A stretch of DNA of 64,000 nt from Cladocopium goreaui (GCA_947184155.2 CAMXCT020001990.1:558001-622000), one strand, 5' to 3'. Shown: positions 21,840-32,776, numbered from the stretch's first letter. Numbers and translations: made by a program. Notes: a model not told the origin generated them from the sequence alone.

Positions 21840-21992
21840 CCGAGTCTCTGGATTTCGAGAGTAAAAAACCATTAAAAAGACCGAGGTACAGCCACGCTCG
21901 GCCAATCTTGGCAAAGCACGGCGGACATGGCACCGTGAAGGCCTGGGGGCCCGCACTTGAGCCACTGCAAAAACATGGGGATTGAGCCATGA
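21840..21992 (-). CDS. Coding-like exon, minus strand
   Basis: Downstream of TTTTTGCAG two minus frames are open. One contains CFAKIGRAWLYLGLFNGFLL (hydrophobic); the other is WLKCGPPGLHGAMSAVLC, which matches the phase-0 end of the exon at 22496. A choice cannot be made by eye. Confidence 0.35.
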
Positions 21993-22495
21993 AACTTGGG
22001 GATTTCACCACATATTATGCCCAGGCAGTATAAAAAGCAGCACATGTTGTAGAAAATGCAGAAAGGGTTAACCCCACCCAGGATTCTAATTGATTTAACC
22101 AACAAAAAAACACAGATGTCTGATTTGAGATTGGAATTAACATATATACGCCAACAAGAAATATGAATTGATAAACAAAAAATGATACAGTTACAGTAAA
22201 CCATGTATTCATTTGAAGACAGACCCGGCAAAGCACGGAGATTTCACCAGCGTTGCCATCAACAAATCTGTGGACATGTCATTTCAACCCAGTGAAAGAA
22301 AACCTGAGCTGGCAATGGCCGTCACAAAAATGAAGTTTTCTGGTTGCTAGGTGATAAATAACACTGTTGAGATCTCCCAACATGTATTGATATGTATTGA
22401 CATTGGGAAACACTGCTCTCATTTGAAATCGCATGGATAAAGAAATCCATGAGTGAATTCTAGAAGCTGTTGCTATCTGAATGAGAACCTCTGTA

Positions 22496-22588
22496 ACCTC
22501 CCGGATCGCAGCCAGGTGGCCGATGTTGAGGGCCAGGGGAAAAATCCCGTAGAGCATCATGGATTTTCCCAGCCCAGACGCGCAGAAC
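22496..22588 (-). CDS. Exon of minus-strand membrane-protein gene
   Basis: 93 nt, 31 codons, phase 0 at both ends, between a TTTAAG acceptor and a GTTACA donor: FCASGLGKSMMLYGIFPLAL then NIGHLAAIRE. It contains one transmembrane-like helix. Its phase agrees with the exon at 23450-23533. Confidence 0.5.
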
Positions 22589-22809
22589 TTAAAGATTTCG
22601 AAACATCCCACCTTAGTCAAGTCAAGGTCCAGATTCGAAATGTCACTTAAGTGCCACTTTGAATCAACTTGCGGGAAAACACACAAGCAGTTCCCCAAAA
22701 CGGTTCTTTTGGCAACATGGAGGATTAGTACAGTGAGATCTCTGTGGCCCCCGGATGTTCCACAAGATGTTTCTATTGCATGCTTCAACCATTCTCAACC
22801 CATCTATAA

Positions 22810-22892
22810 ACATATATATATATATATACTGTATATATATATATATACTGTATATATATATACACTGTATATATATATATATATATATTCAG
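22810..22892. repeat. (TATA)n with TACTGTATA spacers
   Basis: Tandem TATATATATATACTGTA units. Confidence 0.9.
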
Positions 22893-23449
22893 CTGGGATC
22901 AGCAACCCAAAGCGACAACCGGCTTAAGCAATAGATTCATCCATGTTTTTTTTTCATGGGAAAATCCAACGGAATCCACGGTGTTTGCCATCCAATATAA
23001 TGTGGTAACTGGTACCCCCCAAAAATAAACCTCCAATTTTGAAGGGTTTCTTAACAACACGTTTCGGAAAATGGGGATGGTATCTTGGTTCATGTTGGGT
23101 TTATCACATGAGGAGTTTCCTTTAATGATCTGCTATTTGTCCATTAAACCAATGAGTCCGATGGTTTCCCACCAACCTTCCTTGCCCACGCTGGGCTTCC
23201 ACACTTGGTGGAGGCTATGTCTAAGTTGAAGTCATCAGCATGTGGATACTTAGCATCCCGTATCCCCATGAAATCTATGGTTATCCCCTTTATACCTCCA
23301 TTTTTGCCAGAAACAGGGTCAAAAAGTGATTAATGCCGCTCGCAATTAAAAAAAACATTGTTTCCACTAAAGATTGATTGGATTGATTGTTGTTGGGGTC
23401 TATGATAATTTACCAGAGAGCCATGATTAATTCCCCCTATGAACATCAC

Positions 23450-23533
23450 CATCATTTCGTGCCACGGTTCACGAATCGGCCGAGACCAAGGCACTTTGAT
23501 GGTCAAGGAGATCATGGGGCGCAGGACAGCTGC
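23450..23533 (-). CDS. Exon of minus-strand gene
   Basis: 84 nt, 28 codons, phase 0 to 0, between GCTTTAAG and a GTGATG donor: AAVLRPMISLTIKVPWSRP, then IREPWHEMM. Third positions are mostly G/C. Probably followed by the exon at 22496-22588. Confidence 0.5.
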
Positions 23534-23875
23534 CTTAAAGCCATGGCCGGGGCCAAATGTGGATCAAAATGGATGATAATTGATACTTGTCTGGTTAAAC
23601 AAATGTCATGGTGAAAAACAACGAGCAAATTTGGTTAACCAATATATATAATATATATATATATAACAGTTATAACATGTTATAACCAATATATATATAT
23701 ATATATGGATGATCGTGGCCAAATCTGGATAATTTACTGCCACCAAATGATTCAAATGAACCAAGTTTTCTGGGATGAGTCTAACTGGAGTTGTCTGGGC
23801 AGGTCTTCAACCGCTGGTGATAACACACTGCTGGTAGTTCCAAGTGTGAAAAAGCCTCCCTTCAAAGCGAAAAAC

Positions 23876-23990
23876 CTTAAACCTCTGGCAATTTCTCATA
23901 GCGAAAATCACCATTTTGAAACAGGTAAATATCGGTACATCATCTAAATATGTGGGCCATCGACCATAGCAAACTGTAACTCTTGACCCA
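23876..23990. mobile_element. MITE family A, decayed copy
   Basis: Recognisable CCTCTGGCAATTTCTCATAG and the interior GAAAATCACCATTTTGAAAC; the right end is poorly kept. Confidence 0.4.
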
Positions 23991-24229
23991 TCTCAATGTG
24001 TCATGGCCAATCTCCACGACGGAGATCTTACATGTACCTTTGGTAAACACAACCCTTCAACTGGCACCAAGGTTGAAGGGCATATCACGCTGGGTCAAAC
24101 TTATTCATCAAACCTCTAGGATCTCGAAACTGGATCTGAAACGGGATGCATCCTGTTGTCCTAAAGAAATGAACAGAAATGAAGAAAACAATCATGATCT
24201 ATATAAGGATGATGATCTGATGTCCCACG

Positions 24230-24338
24230 TTAGACTGGCGAGGCGCCGCAGTGGGATGCAGTGTGGGAAGGACCACCGCAAAGTCCAGAGCGATGTAATT
24301 CACTGGCAACACTGCGGCAAAGAAACAGGCCACCAGAC
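24230..24338 (-). CDS. Exon of minus-strand membrane-protein gene
   Basis: After ACCCAAG|GT the minus frame reads LVACFFAAVLPVNYIALDFA, then VVLPTLHPTAAPRQSN, up to a GT donor. It holds a transmembrane-like helix and strong third-position bias. Confidence 0.45.
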
Positions 24339-24420
24339 CTTGGGTTTTTTGGTGAAGGGATTGACTTCCGGAGACCAACCATCAGCCTTTGAAAACCAAG
24401 AATAATACAGTAATACTCCA

Positions 24421-24470
24421 TGGGATGGGAATATCATGGGAATATCATGGGAATATCATGGGAATATGGG
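24421..24470. repeat. 13-bp tandem repeat
   Basis: Four tandem GGGAATATCAT(G) copies. Confidence 0.85.
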
Positions 24471-25169
24471 GAAGCAACTATTTTTCTAGATTGATTTAAG
24501 GAACACATAGAGGTTATGTGTTGGATATCACAGGATCATAATGGGAAAACTGGCAGCATACTCGGGTTTCAATGATTTACATGGATTGATTTAAGTGCAA
24601 CATCATGGTTGGTTCCTGCAAGTTCCCCTTAAATCAATTCTGGGAAACTTTGAAATTAATTATGTCAAAATCAGGGATAATTCTGGTAAATGTTACAGTA
24701 AATGGGAACATGCGAGTTTGAACAGAACATGGGGAGTTTTTGCGCCTAAAACATGGGGATCTAAACCACGGGATGTGAACCATTAGACACTGGATTTAAG
24801 AATCAATCATGGACATATTTACCATCAAATAAGTGGGAAATGTGAGCTAACATGATTTACAGTAGCAATATTTGACCATAAAATACTGTTAAAACCATTG
24901 ATTTGACACGCAATTGGCTTGTGCCCCACAAGATTGGGAGGCAAACAAACAAAACAGTCTGAAAACCAATTGCAGTTTTGTGAACATGAGGGATTCGCCC
25001 CTGAAATAGAGCTAGTGTCATTGGAAAAATGGCGATCAACCTTAGGATTTTGGTGTGTGTGTAATATATATATTGTGTAATATATATATATAATAACAAT
25101 AAAACAACAAAAACACTATATGTTAATGTATATTGTCATTATATTGTTATGGTTCTTTATGTTTACGTA

Positions 25170-25320
25170 TGTGCCGCACAGTGATTTTGGCCTATTCGAA
25201 CATGGCTGATCCGGATCATCCCAAACAGAACCAGGAAATCCATCGGGTGAGCGGTGTTGAGCGGCGCCAAGAAACGAAGCAAATCCATCCAGAATTTTCT
25301 GCCTTGACTCCTGACGTAAC
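25170..25320 (-). CDS. Exon of minus-strand membrane-protein gene
   Basis: After GGCTGAG|GT the minus frame reads YVRSQGRKFWMDLLRFLAPL, then NTAHPMDFLVLFGMIRISHV. It has two hydrophobic segments and high third-position G/C. The frame ends in TAA shortly after, or at an unidentified donor. Confidence 0.45.
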
Positions 25321-25639
25321 CTCAGCCCAAGGGAAAACACACCTTGCGGCTGATCTGTCTGTAGAATGTTTTTGGTGTGTCCATCTTATGATTTGCTCCC
25401 ACTGTGCAAGAAAAATCCACCAGCTCAGTATTTATTGTCTGAGCACCGCGTGAAATGGCGAAATTAGGTAAATGGAGTATGGTTTACCATTGGGTTTGCC
25501 ACACTACTCAAATTGTTACCGATTGAATATGAATGCAAAAAAAATAAGCATTCATGCCGCCAATACCAGTATCTATATTTCTTGTGTTCTTATGACATCA
25601 AAATCCCTCTGGGAAGCCAAATTCAAGAATTGTTTTTCA

Positions 25640-25955
25640 ATATGGTTTTGATATGATGTTAAGATATGAATTTGATGCGCTTTGAATTTGGGGTTATGAT
25701 TTCGATATGGTTTATTGAGCTTTTGATATGGTTTGGGTTATGATTTAGATATGGTTTTGAAATGCTCTGGATATGATTTTGATATGGTTTTGATACGGTT
25801 TTGATGCGATGTTGATGTGATTTTGATTTGATTTTGATATGGTTCGTGTTTGTGGTTTTGATATGTTTTCAAATGATTTTGATATGGTTTTGATACGGTT
25901 TTGATGCGATTTTGAGGCGATGTTGATGTGATATGATTTTGATATGTTTTCAAAC
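25640..25955. repeat. 12-bp tandem repeat (TTTTGATATGGT)
   Basis: Degenerate tandem copies of TTTTGATATGGT / TTTTGATGCGAT. The minus frame (QNRIKTISKS-like) is a repeat artefact. A looser reverse-oriented relative (CCCATCAAAAACAC) occurs at about 26065-26200. Confidence 0.85.
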
Positions 25956-26209
25956 TATATATGCATGTATGTGTATATATATATATATATATATTTATTT
26001 ATATAACTAAAGAAAACACATACACACCATAGAAAAACTCAAAAAAAACATAAACCAAACTTTTGACCCATCAAAAACACAAATTTGACCCATATCAAAA
26101 TTATAAGTGAAACCCCATCAAAATCATAACTGCAAAACCAGGCTAGAAACAAAACATAACAACAAATCATATCTGAATCATATCAAAATCATTAATTAAA
26201 CAATATGCG

Positions 26210-26310
26210 TATATATATATATATATACATATGTATATATATATATATGTTGAACAACCTCCATGCTAGAGGCTTCTGATGTTGTAAAAAGGCGATGCCC
26301 CCCCCCCCAG
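26210..26310. repeat. (TATA)n and poly-C run
   Basis: TATATA runs at 26210-26250, then a run of ten C at about 26300-26309. Confidence 0.8.
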
Positions 26311-26954
26311 TCATAAGTTGGTTTACAAGCACCATTATCTACACATTACCATAAACATCCATCAACTGTAGTTGACCTAGTTAAAAGCCAGGACCAACTT
26401 AGCTATCATTTGAAGGCCCCAGCTTGAAGGTTTCCTTGTTTAGCTTCGCAAACAATGGGACGGCCAACTTGTTGCAGTCTGACTGTTGCCTATGTTCCAC
26501 CAGTTGTCACCCTCTGCGTTGTTTGCTTGCCAGGTGGCAAACGCACAAACACAACAAATCAATATTTGAAGGTTTATAACATCCTGAAAAGAGCAATAAG
26601 AGCAATTTTTGTATAGTTGATACTTCATTGTTGTTGAGCGTACGACTTACCAAACGATGAGGAAATTCTGGGGATTTCTGGTGTGTGTGGGTCTGTTGGC
26701 ACACCCCTAATGCCAACCCTGAAGCCCGGCAAGCAACGTAGTTGAGAACTCAGCTGCAACCACTTCTGGTCGCCAGTCATATGCCGAATGCCAGCCACCA
26801 TGGATGGAAGGAAGAAAAGGCAAGTGGTCGTAGGCCAAAAACAGGTTGAGAAAAAAATATCGAAATCTGTTTCCTTGATTCTTTGCCAGAGGTCTTGCTA
26901 ATATGAGGGATACATATCACATGATTTGTTCCAAAATACCTCCAGATCATTAAA

Positions 26955-27088
26955 AGGGAGCTTCCCTTCCAAAGAAAAGTTGTTTCCCGCCAAAAATGAG
27001 CATAAAATCGCTCAGCTGAAGCAAGTGTAAGGCGTCGCTTCCCACCACATATGGATATGCCACATCCGCGATCACAAAAGGTGTCAAA
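26955..27088 (-). CDS. Exon of minus-strand membrane-protein gene
   Basis: After CATTGTCAG the minus frame reads LTPFVIADVAYPYVVGSDAL, then HLLQLSDFMLIFGGKQLFF, stopping at TAA beyond the likely donor. Transmembrane-like. A tiny exon just upstream (27144-27166, ending CAG|GTAACC) is possible. Confidence 0.45.
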
Positions 27089-27282
27089 CTGACAATGAGA
27101 AAGAACATGTGGTTCCGCCAATCGCACATGAGATCAGGGTTACCTGGGCAACAGGGAGCAAGCAGCCTCGAACATCTGCATCTAGTTGATGATAAAATGT
27201 TGTTTTGTTTGCCACATTATTCATGGTATGATGTTCATTTTTGATTGCCCACCATGCATCATCTCCAATTCTGAAGTGCACC

Positions 27283-27384
27283 TACACTCTCTGGTAATTT
27301 CACATAGCTATAGAAAATCACAATTTTTCATAGGTAAACCATCTATTTCTATGGGCCATCTATACCATAGCTTTGGTCACCTTG
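27283..27384. mobile_element. MITE family A, degenerate copy
   Basis: Left TACACTCTCTGGTAATTTCA; interior intact; the right end is lost after TAGCTTTGGTCACC. Confidence 0.5.
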
Positions 27385-27689
27385 AAGTCTCCAAAATTCA
27401 TCGGATCCAGCCGTGCTGGCTCGGTGGATCCGCATTTGTTGGGGTTTTTGGAAGTCAGCCAGCCAGGCAGCCATCGATTTCAAACGTTGGATCCCAAAAA
27501 ACTCTAAAAAAAACATAGAAAAAACACATCGCCCGGATTTTTTTTTAGGGTTTTCCTATTGAGTTCATCCAAGTATCCCTGAGATTCTCTCAATTCCAGG
27601 CCCCGTGGCGTCCCGTGACATCCAGTGACATCCCTTGACCCCCAAGCAATCCCAGTGGCATAAACCTGGAAAAAATGAGCCCAGGAAGG

Positions 27690-27800
27690 CTGGACTCACA
27701 GCCCAAATGACCCGATTCATGAAGCCGCCCCAGAAGGTCGCCTCCTCATGACCTCAATCAATGGCAGATTCCGACTCACCAAGTACTGGACTTCACACCG
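27690..27800 (+). CDS. Coding-like segment, plus strand (weak)
   Basis: Plus frame NDPIHEAAPEGRLLMTSING with reasonable third-position bias; acceptor and donor unclear. It may pair with the plus-strand exons at 28.4 and 28.8 kb. Confidence 0.2.
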
Positions 27801-28244
27801 AAAAGGAAAATCCACTATTAAACAAACCCAGACCATCCCAGGCCTATGTTACTTCTGGTACTTCCGGAACACCACTGAAGTAAAATAGAGGTTTCAATGT
27901 CCATTTATCTCATCGATGTTGTAGCACTGCAATGTCTGATTCCTGAGAGGGTAAATGGAAGGAACCAAGATTTGGAAACTTACCAATTAGTAGCTACATC
28001 CTGATAAATCATCTCTAAATGGGCCATTTTCCATGCCATTTTCCAGTTCGCAAACTGTTAGTTTACCAAAGGGCCCCAGGTATAGGTTGGCTAATAAACC
28101 ATAAAGTAGTTCCAAATTATATCTACGGTAATTACTTTTGGATATACGAACTGGTATTTTAGACTACCTCCGGGAAGGTTTCCTTGGCCTGCCCGGCCAT
28201 TTAAAATCATTTAAAAATACGGAATCCAATTTATCTAACATACA

Positions 28245-28348
28245 TACCCTCTGGTAATTTAACATAGCTATTGAAAATGACCATTTATAGTGGATTTTCC
28301 CATTAAAAATTGTGATTTTCCATAGTTATGTTAGTTTACCAGAGGGTA
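28245..28348. mobile_element. MITE family A copy
   Basis: 104 bp, nearly identical to the copy at 17496-17599. Confidence 0.9.
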
Positions 28349-28392
28349 CATTTAAATACGGATGGAACTGGTGTTTCATACTACCTCAGGGG

Positions 28393-28484
28393 CCTTGTGG
28401 TCTGGCCCTCGTATTTAACCGTCGTTACCGTTCCAAAAACCCAAACGGTAAGCGGCATCACCTCGAAGCCTCTGGTCATTGAGC
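28393..28484 (+). CDS. Coding-like segment, plus strand, between two MITE A copies
   Basis: After CTACCTCAG the frame reads GLVVWPSYLTVVTVPK, then TQTVSGITSKPL, and meets CTG|GTCATT at the start of the MITE A copy at 28469. A diverged direct duplicate of its first 55 bp lies at 28150-28210. Confidence 0.3.
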
Positions 28485-28587
28485 TATGGAAACCATAGCC
28501 AGCTATATACTTTGCTGATGAAAATCAAGATTTTCCATATTTTGCGTAGCTATATGTTAATCATGTTAATATAATTACCAAAGGGTA
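28469..28587. mobile_element. MITE family A, degenerate copy
   Basis: Left CCTCTGGTCATTGAGCTATGG, right ATAATTACCAAAGGGTA. Confidence 0.55.
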
Positions 28588-28610
28588 AACCATGGTAGCC
28601 TTATGAATGT

Positions 28611-28715
28611 TACCCTCTGGTAAACTAACATAGCTATTGAAAATGGCCCATTTATAGATGTTTTACCCATTAATAACGGTGATTTTCCATAGCTATGTTA
28701 GTTTACCAGAGGGTA
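28611..28715. mobile_element. MITE family A copy
   Basis: 105 bp, TACCCTCTGGTAAACTAACA to TAGTTTACCAGAGGGTA. Confidence 0.9.
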
Positions 28716-28894
28716 AATGGATTTCAATGGGGGATTACCCAACATCAAAAAACCGTCCCGGAGCCGCCTGGCACGGCCCAAATTGCCGAAAGCGCCAAGG
28801 AAATGGAAGAAAAACCGCCTGCAATGAGGGCCTCGGTGCTGTCAGGCGGTGGTCATGTGATCCTAAAGAAGGAGGACTTACCCTCTGATCTCTG
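28710..28894 (+). CDS. Exon bounded on both sides by MITE A ends
   Basis: The stretch from the CAG in the right end of the MITE at 28611-28715 to the CTG|GTTATG in the left end of the MITE at 28879-28998 is one open frame of 185 nt. It reads RVNGFQWGITQHQKTVPEP, PGTAQIAESAKEMEEKPPAM, then RASVLSGGGHVILKKEDL. Third positions are G/C-rich between about 28750 and 28870. The part nearest each MITE is MITE-derived. Charged and disordered; family unknown. It lies on the opposite strand to the membrane-protein islands, so it belongs to a different or nested gene. Confidence 0.45.
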
Positions 28895-28998
28895 GTTATG
28901 ACTAACATAGCCATGGAAAATCACAATTTTTAATAGGTAAACCATCTATTTCTATGGGCCATGGCTTCCATGGCTATGTTAGTCATAACCAGAGGGTA
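28879..28998. mobile_element. MITE family A copy with duplicated end
   Basis: Left TACCCTCTGATCTCTGGTTATG (CTCTG twice), right AGTCATAACCAGAGGGTA. Confidence 0.85.
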
Positions 28999-29224
28999 AC
29001 ATCGATCACCTAGAGATGGTGGAATGATGTGGAATGAATGATGGGAACTCACAGACTTTTGTCTTAAACATGGTGCTTTAGGACCTATACAGTTTGTTGA
29101 ACAACAACATCTTGGTATCAACAGCATCAACTTCGGATAGACATGGATAGACTGTAGCTTAAATGGGCTGGACATCTGAAGGATCTTAACTCTGAACTCA
29201 ACAACTCCAATGTTGGTTTTATTT

Positions 29225-29330
29225 GGCCCACCCATGTTCATGGCCCAAGCCAGTAACGGTGGGCGACAGCCAATGTGGGATACATCAAGCCATGAGCCAT
29301 CCCCAAGTTGTGGCAAGCCCGATGCCACAA
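29225..29330 (-). CDS. Coding-like segment, minus strand (weak)
   Basis: Two minus frames are open, LPQLGDGSWLDVSHIGC and MVCGIGLATTWGWLMA. It lies where the exon after 30032-30153 would be expected, but no clean acceptor is seen. Confidence 0.2.
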
Positions 29331-29436
29331 ACCATCGAATTAACCAAACATGATTGGGGGGAGGCATTTTACATATTTTACATCATCTCAGTCATAGATG
29401 TATATACCATAATATGTGTATGTATATATATATACA

Positions 29437-29440
29437 CACC

Positions 29441-29492
<52 letters not shown>

Positions 29493-29560
29493 CTCTCTCT
29501 ATCTATCTATCTATCTATCTATCTCTCTCTCTATCTATCTATCTATCTATCTATCTGTAT
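29437..29560. repeat. (ATCT)n microsatellite
   Basis: Long ATCT/CTCT tetranucleotide array; the SIYLSIYLS frame is an artefact. TATA microsatellites follow at about 29700-29800. Confidence 0.95.
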
Positions 29561-30031
29561 ATATGGTTATATATGAACCTAATAATAACTCTCTCTCTCT
29601 CTCTCTTGGGGATAAGTGGTTATTGGCTTTACCTCAATATTCTCAAAACTTTGCGATCAAAAAACGGCCCTTGGGATGATTCACAGTAATCAATGCGTGT
29701 ATATATATATATATATGTCAATGTGTGTACATATTATATTATGTTACGTGTGTGTATATACGTATATATATATATATGTGTGTGTATATTATATATATAT
29801 AGGGCTGAATCATATAGATACACCTGTGTAATATGCCAATATGCCAAAATTATTTAATTAATATGCATAACCCTGTGGACCTACTTCCGCAGAAGCTACT
29901 TAAGTTCCCAAATCATACCCCAGACACCGTCTCAGGAAGTATCAGGTTCCGCAAGAATATTCCCATAATCTAGACCCATAAGTTTTCTCAAGCAGTTCCT
30001 CCCAGAACTGGATGATGAATTAAGCATTTAC

Positions 30032-30153
30032 AGGATCCGGTTTCGACTTTCCGTTAACAAGCCCTGGATTTCCACCCAAAAAAACATCCGAGAAACAGAG
30101 AGAATTCCGGAGAACATCACTTGGAGCAATCTCAGAACGGAAATCCGGTCGTC
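30032..30153 (-). CDS. Exon 3 of a linked three-exon set (membrane-protein gene)
   Basis: 122 nt between CGCCAG|G and a GTAAAT donor. The minus frame reads DDRISVLRLLQVMFSGILSV, then SRMFFWVEIQGLLTESRNRI. It starts in phase 0, matching the end of 30583-30649, and ends in phase 2. It has an Arg-containing amphipathic start and a hydrophobic helix. It resembles helices of ion channels or transporters only in general character; no family is claimed. Confidence 0.55.
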
Positions 30154-30582
30154 CTGGCGGTAGGGAACAAAAGGGAACTTGCAGGATTCTAAGTCTGCTA
30201 AGTTGCTTGAAACGTGTTGAGAAATAACTAGACTAAGGATTATGTATATCTACAGTTGATTGGGAATGATTGGGGTTATAAACCAACTCATAACTTGGTA
30301 TAGGCCCCTTCCGGCGGGTATGATTTCCTGGTTCCTCCTCTGTGTCCGTTTACTCCTATCATGTATTCGTCACAAATTTAGTTGGTTAATACAGTCAATA
30401 CAAGATAATATAAGGTAGTGCCCCCAAGTTCTGTTTGCTGCTCTAGAAACCCCGCTGCCCCATCGTCCAATTCGATCAACCAACCATAAGCCATGAACCA
30501 TAATTAGCCTTCAAGCATAAATAAAGCAACTTCGCTGTATCACCATGTTCCCTAGTTAAATCGTGTCAAATGGAGACAGCAC

Positions 30583-30649
30583 GTCCTCCTCAGGGGACAT
30601 CAGGGACTCCTCCACCAACTCTAACACACGCGAGCTCTGCTTGGAGCTC
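30583..30649 (-). CDS. Exon 2 of the linked set
   Basis: 67 nt between CATCTTAG|G and a GTGCTG donor. The frame reads SSKQSSRVLELVEESLMSP, then EED; phase 2 in (completing GGG after exon 1) and phase 0 out. Almost every third position is G/C. Confidence 0.55.
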
Positions 30650-31518
30650 CTAAGATGGGTTTCGGAAAAGTGTGCGGCCGTTCCAGCTGCCTTTGCTACT
30701 GAAATGCTTAGTAGTGGTTATGTGCGATCTGAGTCCGGATTCCGGGAAAAAATGTGCATAGATGGTGGATACCGATTGGTTCAAATGTGCCACCACGAAT
30801 GGGGCGCATCACATCAGAAAATTCTGCCTGAAGCAGGGACTCTCCAGTCATTTGTGGTCAACAGGTTGAAGACCTCGTTAAATCTCCAATAACAGATCAT
30901 AGATCGCTCTCTTGTTGTGGCGGCGCAAATATATTTCACCGCATCCTGTTGCACCCGAGAGCCTGCGTTACACTAGAATTTCCCTTCGGCGCCAGCAAAC
31001 TGGCGCTATTGCTGAGGATATAACATAAGCAAGGCATAGATTGATGTGCCATTGCCTCCCAAGGACCCCAAAGTGTTCCCAAACTTTGGGAAACAGCATA
31101 AAGCAATCATCAACATGTTTCCTGGTACTATGTCCATGTTTGTTTGTGAAAACACTGGGTTATACTAGGACATGTCAGCTTTTGCTAAACACACCAACAC
31201 ATGTTAGTGTTCAAGAAACAAAGGCTTGCTCTGGTTCAAGTCCCGAGTTTTGTTTATTTAACTCTCCAACTGTTATACACCATGTCTTGGCAAATTGCAA
31301 TAATTCACCAACCTGAAATAGGGCCATTTTTGAGATGATCCATCTCATTGCCCATGATTCCAGGGTTCGGTCTCAGTGAGGTCGTTATAAATTGCCCAGA
31401 CCATATTAAACCCTATAGATTCCCCAAATGGTGGATCTCCCATAGGGAAAATACACCTTAAACAAACCAGGGTAAACCCATGTTCAATTTCAGAATTTCT
31501 CCAACGTTCACGACTCAC

Positions 31519-31622
31519 CCGTTAAGGCCCAAAAAAGCGAGTCGCTCGAACTCTCGGACCATGCCCTGCAGTCCCCTTGACCTCTGATTGTCCTTCTCCT
31601 GGGGGTCTCGGGCAGCAACGAA
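31519..31622 (-). CDS. Exon 1 of the linked set
   Basis: 104 nt between TCCACCAG and a GTGAGT donor. The frame reads FVAARDPQEKDNQRSRGLQ, then GMVREFERLAFLGLN; phase 0 in, phase 2 out. Three consecutive exons in agreeing phase make the minus-strand gene here convincing. Its 5' end is not identified. Confidence 0.55.
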
Positions 31623-31984
31623 CTGGTGGACAAAAATCACTTAACACGCAGAGCAACATCCACAAAACACACCAAAAGTGACTTCTCTTGAGTGTTTTTT
31701 GTCAAAGAATCAGGTTTCAACCACAAAAGGGATTTCATTTTCTCATAAAGAAACAAATCAGATTTTACCAGCAATAATGATGAATTTAGCTAGGAAAACC
31801 GTGTTTCATAAGCCCGCGGGCTAAAAACTGGAAACACACTTTCCGCGTGGATGCAAAAGATCATACAGGGCTGCAAGGCCACGGTCAAAACCCCGTTCCA
31901 ACAGAGGAAAAAGCATCTAAACATGGTAATTGAGGGATATTCCATGCAATGGACGCCAGGACAATTGCAGCACGTTTATATATA

Positions 31985-32219
31985 TATATTTATATATATA
32001 TATGTATGTATATACTTATAATATATATATATATTGCACTAGTCAATGCCCGCACACATGCATATCCCAAATGTACTTGCATGCATCTATCATAAGCAAC
32101 TATAGAGTTCCAATCAGTGAGGTTGGTGACATCATTTTGTGGGGGTCCCTGTTGGGGATGATATAAAATGCCAGGCCAAATGGTTGACTAATGGGAAGTT
32201 TTATTATTGGCTTTCCCAC

Positions 32220-32252
<33 letters not shown>

Positions 32253-32260
32253 CATATGTG
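31985..32260. repeat. TATA microsatellites
   Basis: (TA)n runs at 31978-32035 and 32220-32262 in otherwise featureless DNA. Confidence 0.8.
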
Positions 32261-32513
32261 ATACATCCCAGTTACTGTTTAGCTTTCAGTTCCCAGTTAT
32301 TATAAGATACACCCCCTACCCTCAGTCATGATTGGTTAATCATATGCAGTAATAACTAGGAACAACCATAGCATGCGGTTACATTCGGTTAATACAAATT
32401 AGTCTGATCAACATATGGTTAACCAACTTTTAATCATGTTTAATCCCTTCTCACCGGTTCAACAATTCCAGATTTGAGATCCTAAAACTCGCGTTGTTTC
32501 ATTACCCCAATGG

Positions 32514-32630
32514 GAATTTCAGGATCCTGAAATGGAGGTACTGTACCATATAAGGCCATATTTTGTGGGGATATTCCCTTACATAGGCCTTATATATGGT
32601 ACGTACCTCCAATTTAGGTTCCTGAAATGG
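32514..32630. mobile_element. MITE family D copy
   Basis: Left AATTTCAGGATCCTGAAATGG, then AGGTAC; right GTACCTCCAATTTAGGTTCC; interior ATATAAGGCCATATTTTG as at 21423. Confidence 0.75.
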
Positions 32631-32639
32631 CCATTGATT

Positions 32640-32750
32640 CATTAACAGCAGCTGGGCCAAGTGCCAAACTGCGCAGCCCAGGGTCACTTGACTCACTCGA
32701 GTCCGCCGTTCCCACTCGATGCACTTTGAACTCCACAATGACACTCATTG
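32640..32750 (-). CDS. Coding-like segment, minus strand
   Basis: Minus frame SVIVEFKVHRVGTADSSESS, then DPGLRSLALGPAAVNES, with high third-position G/C; splice limits unclear. Family unknown. Confidence 0.3.
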
Positions 32751-32776
32751 TCTCATCAACTACCTTGGAACGTGAC

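Noticed and set aside
22279..22788. 169-codon minus ORF as a complete gene
   Set aside because: Only 22496-22588 has coding-like codon use and splice signals; the rest is read-through into introns.
25738..25953. Minus frame with repeated QNRIKTISKSY
   Set aside because: Translation of the TTTTGATATGGT tandem repeat.
29416..29690. Overlapping frames reading SIYLSIYLS
   Set aside because: Translation of an (ATCT)n microsatellite; present in several frames at once.
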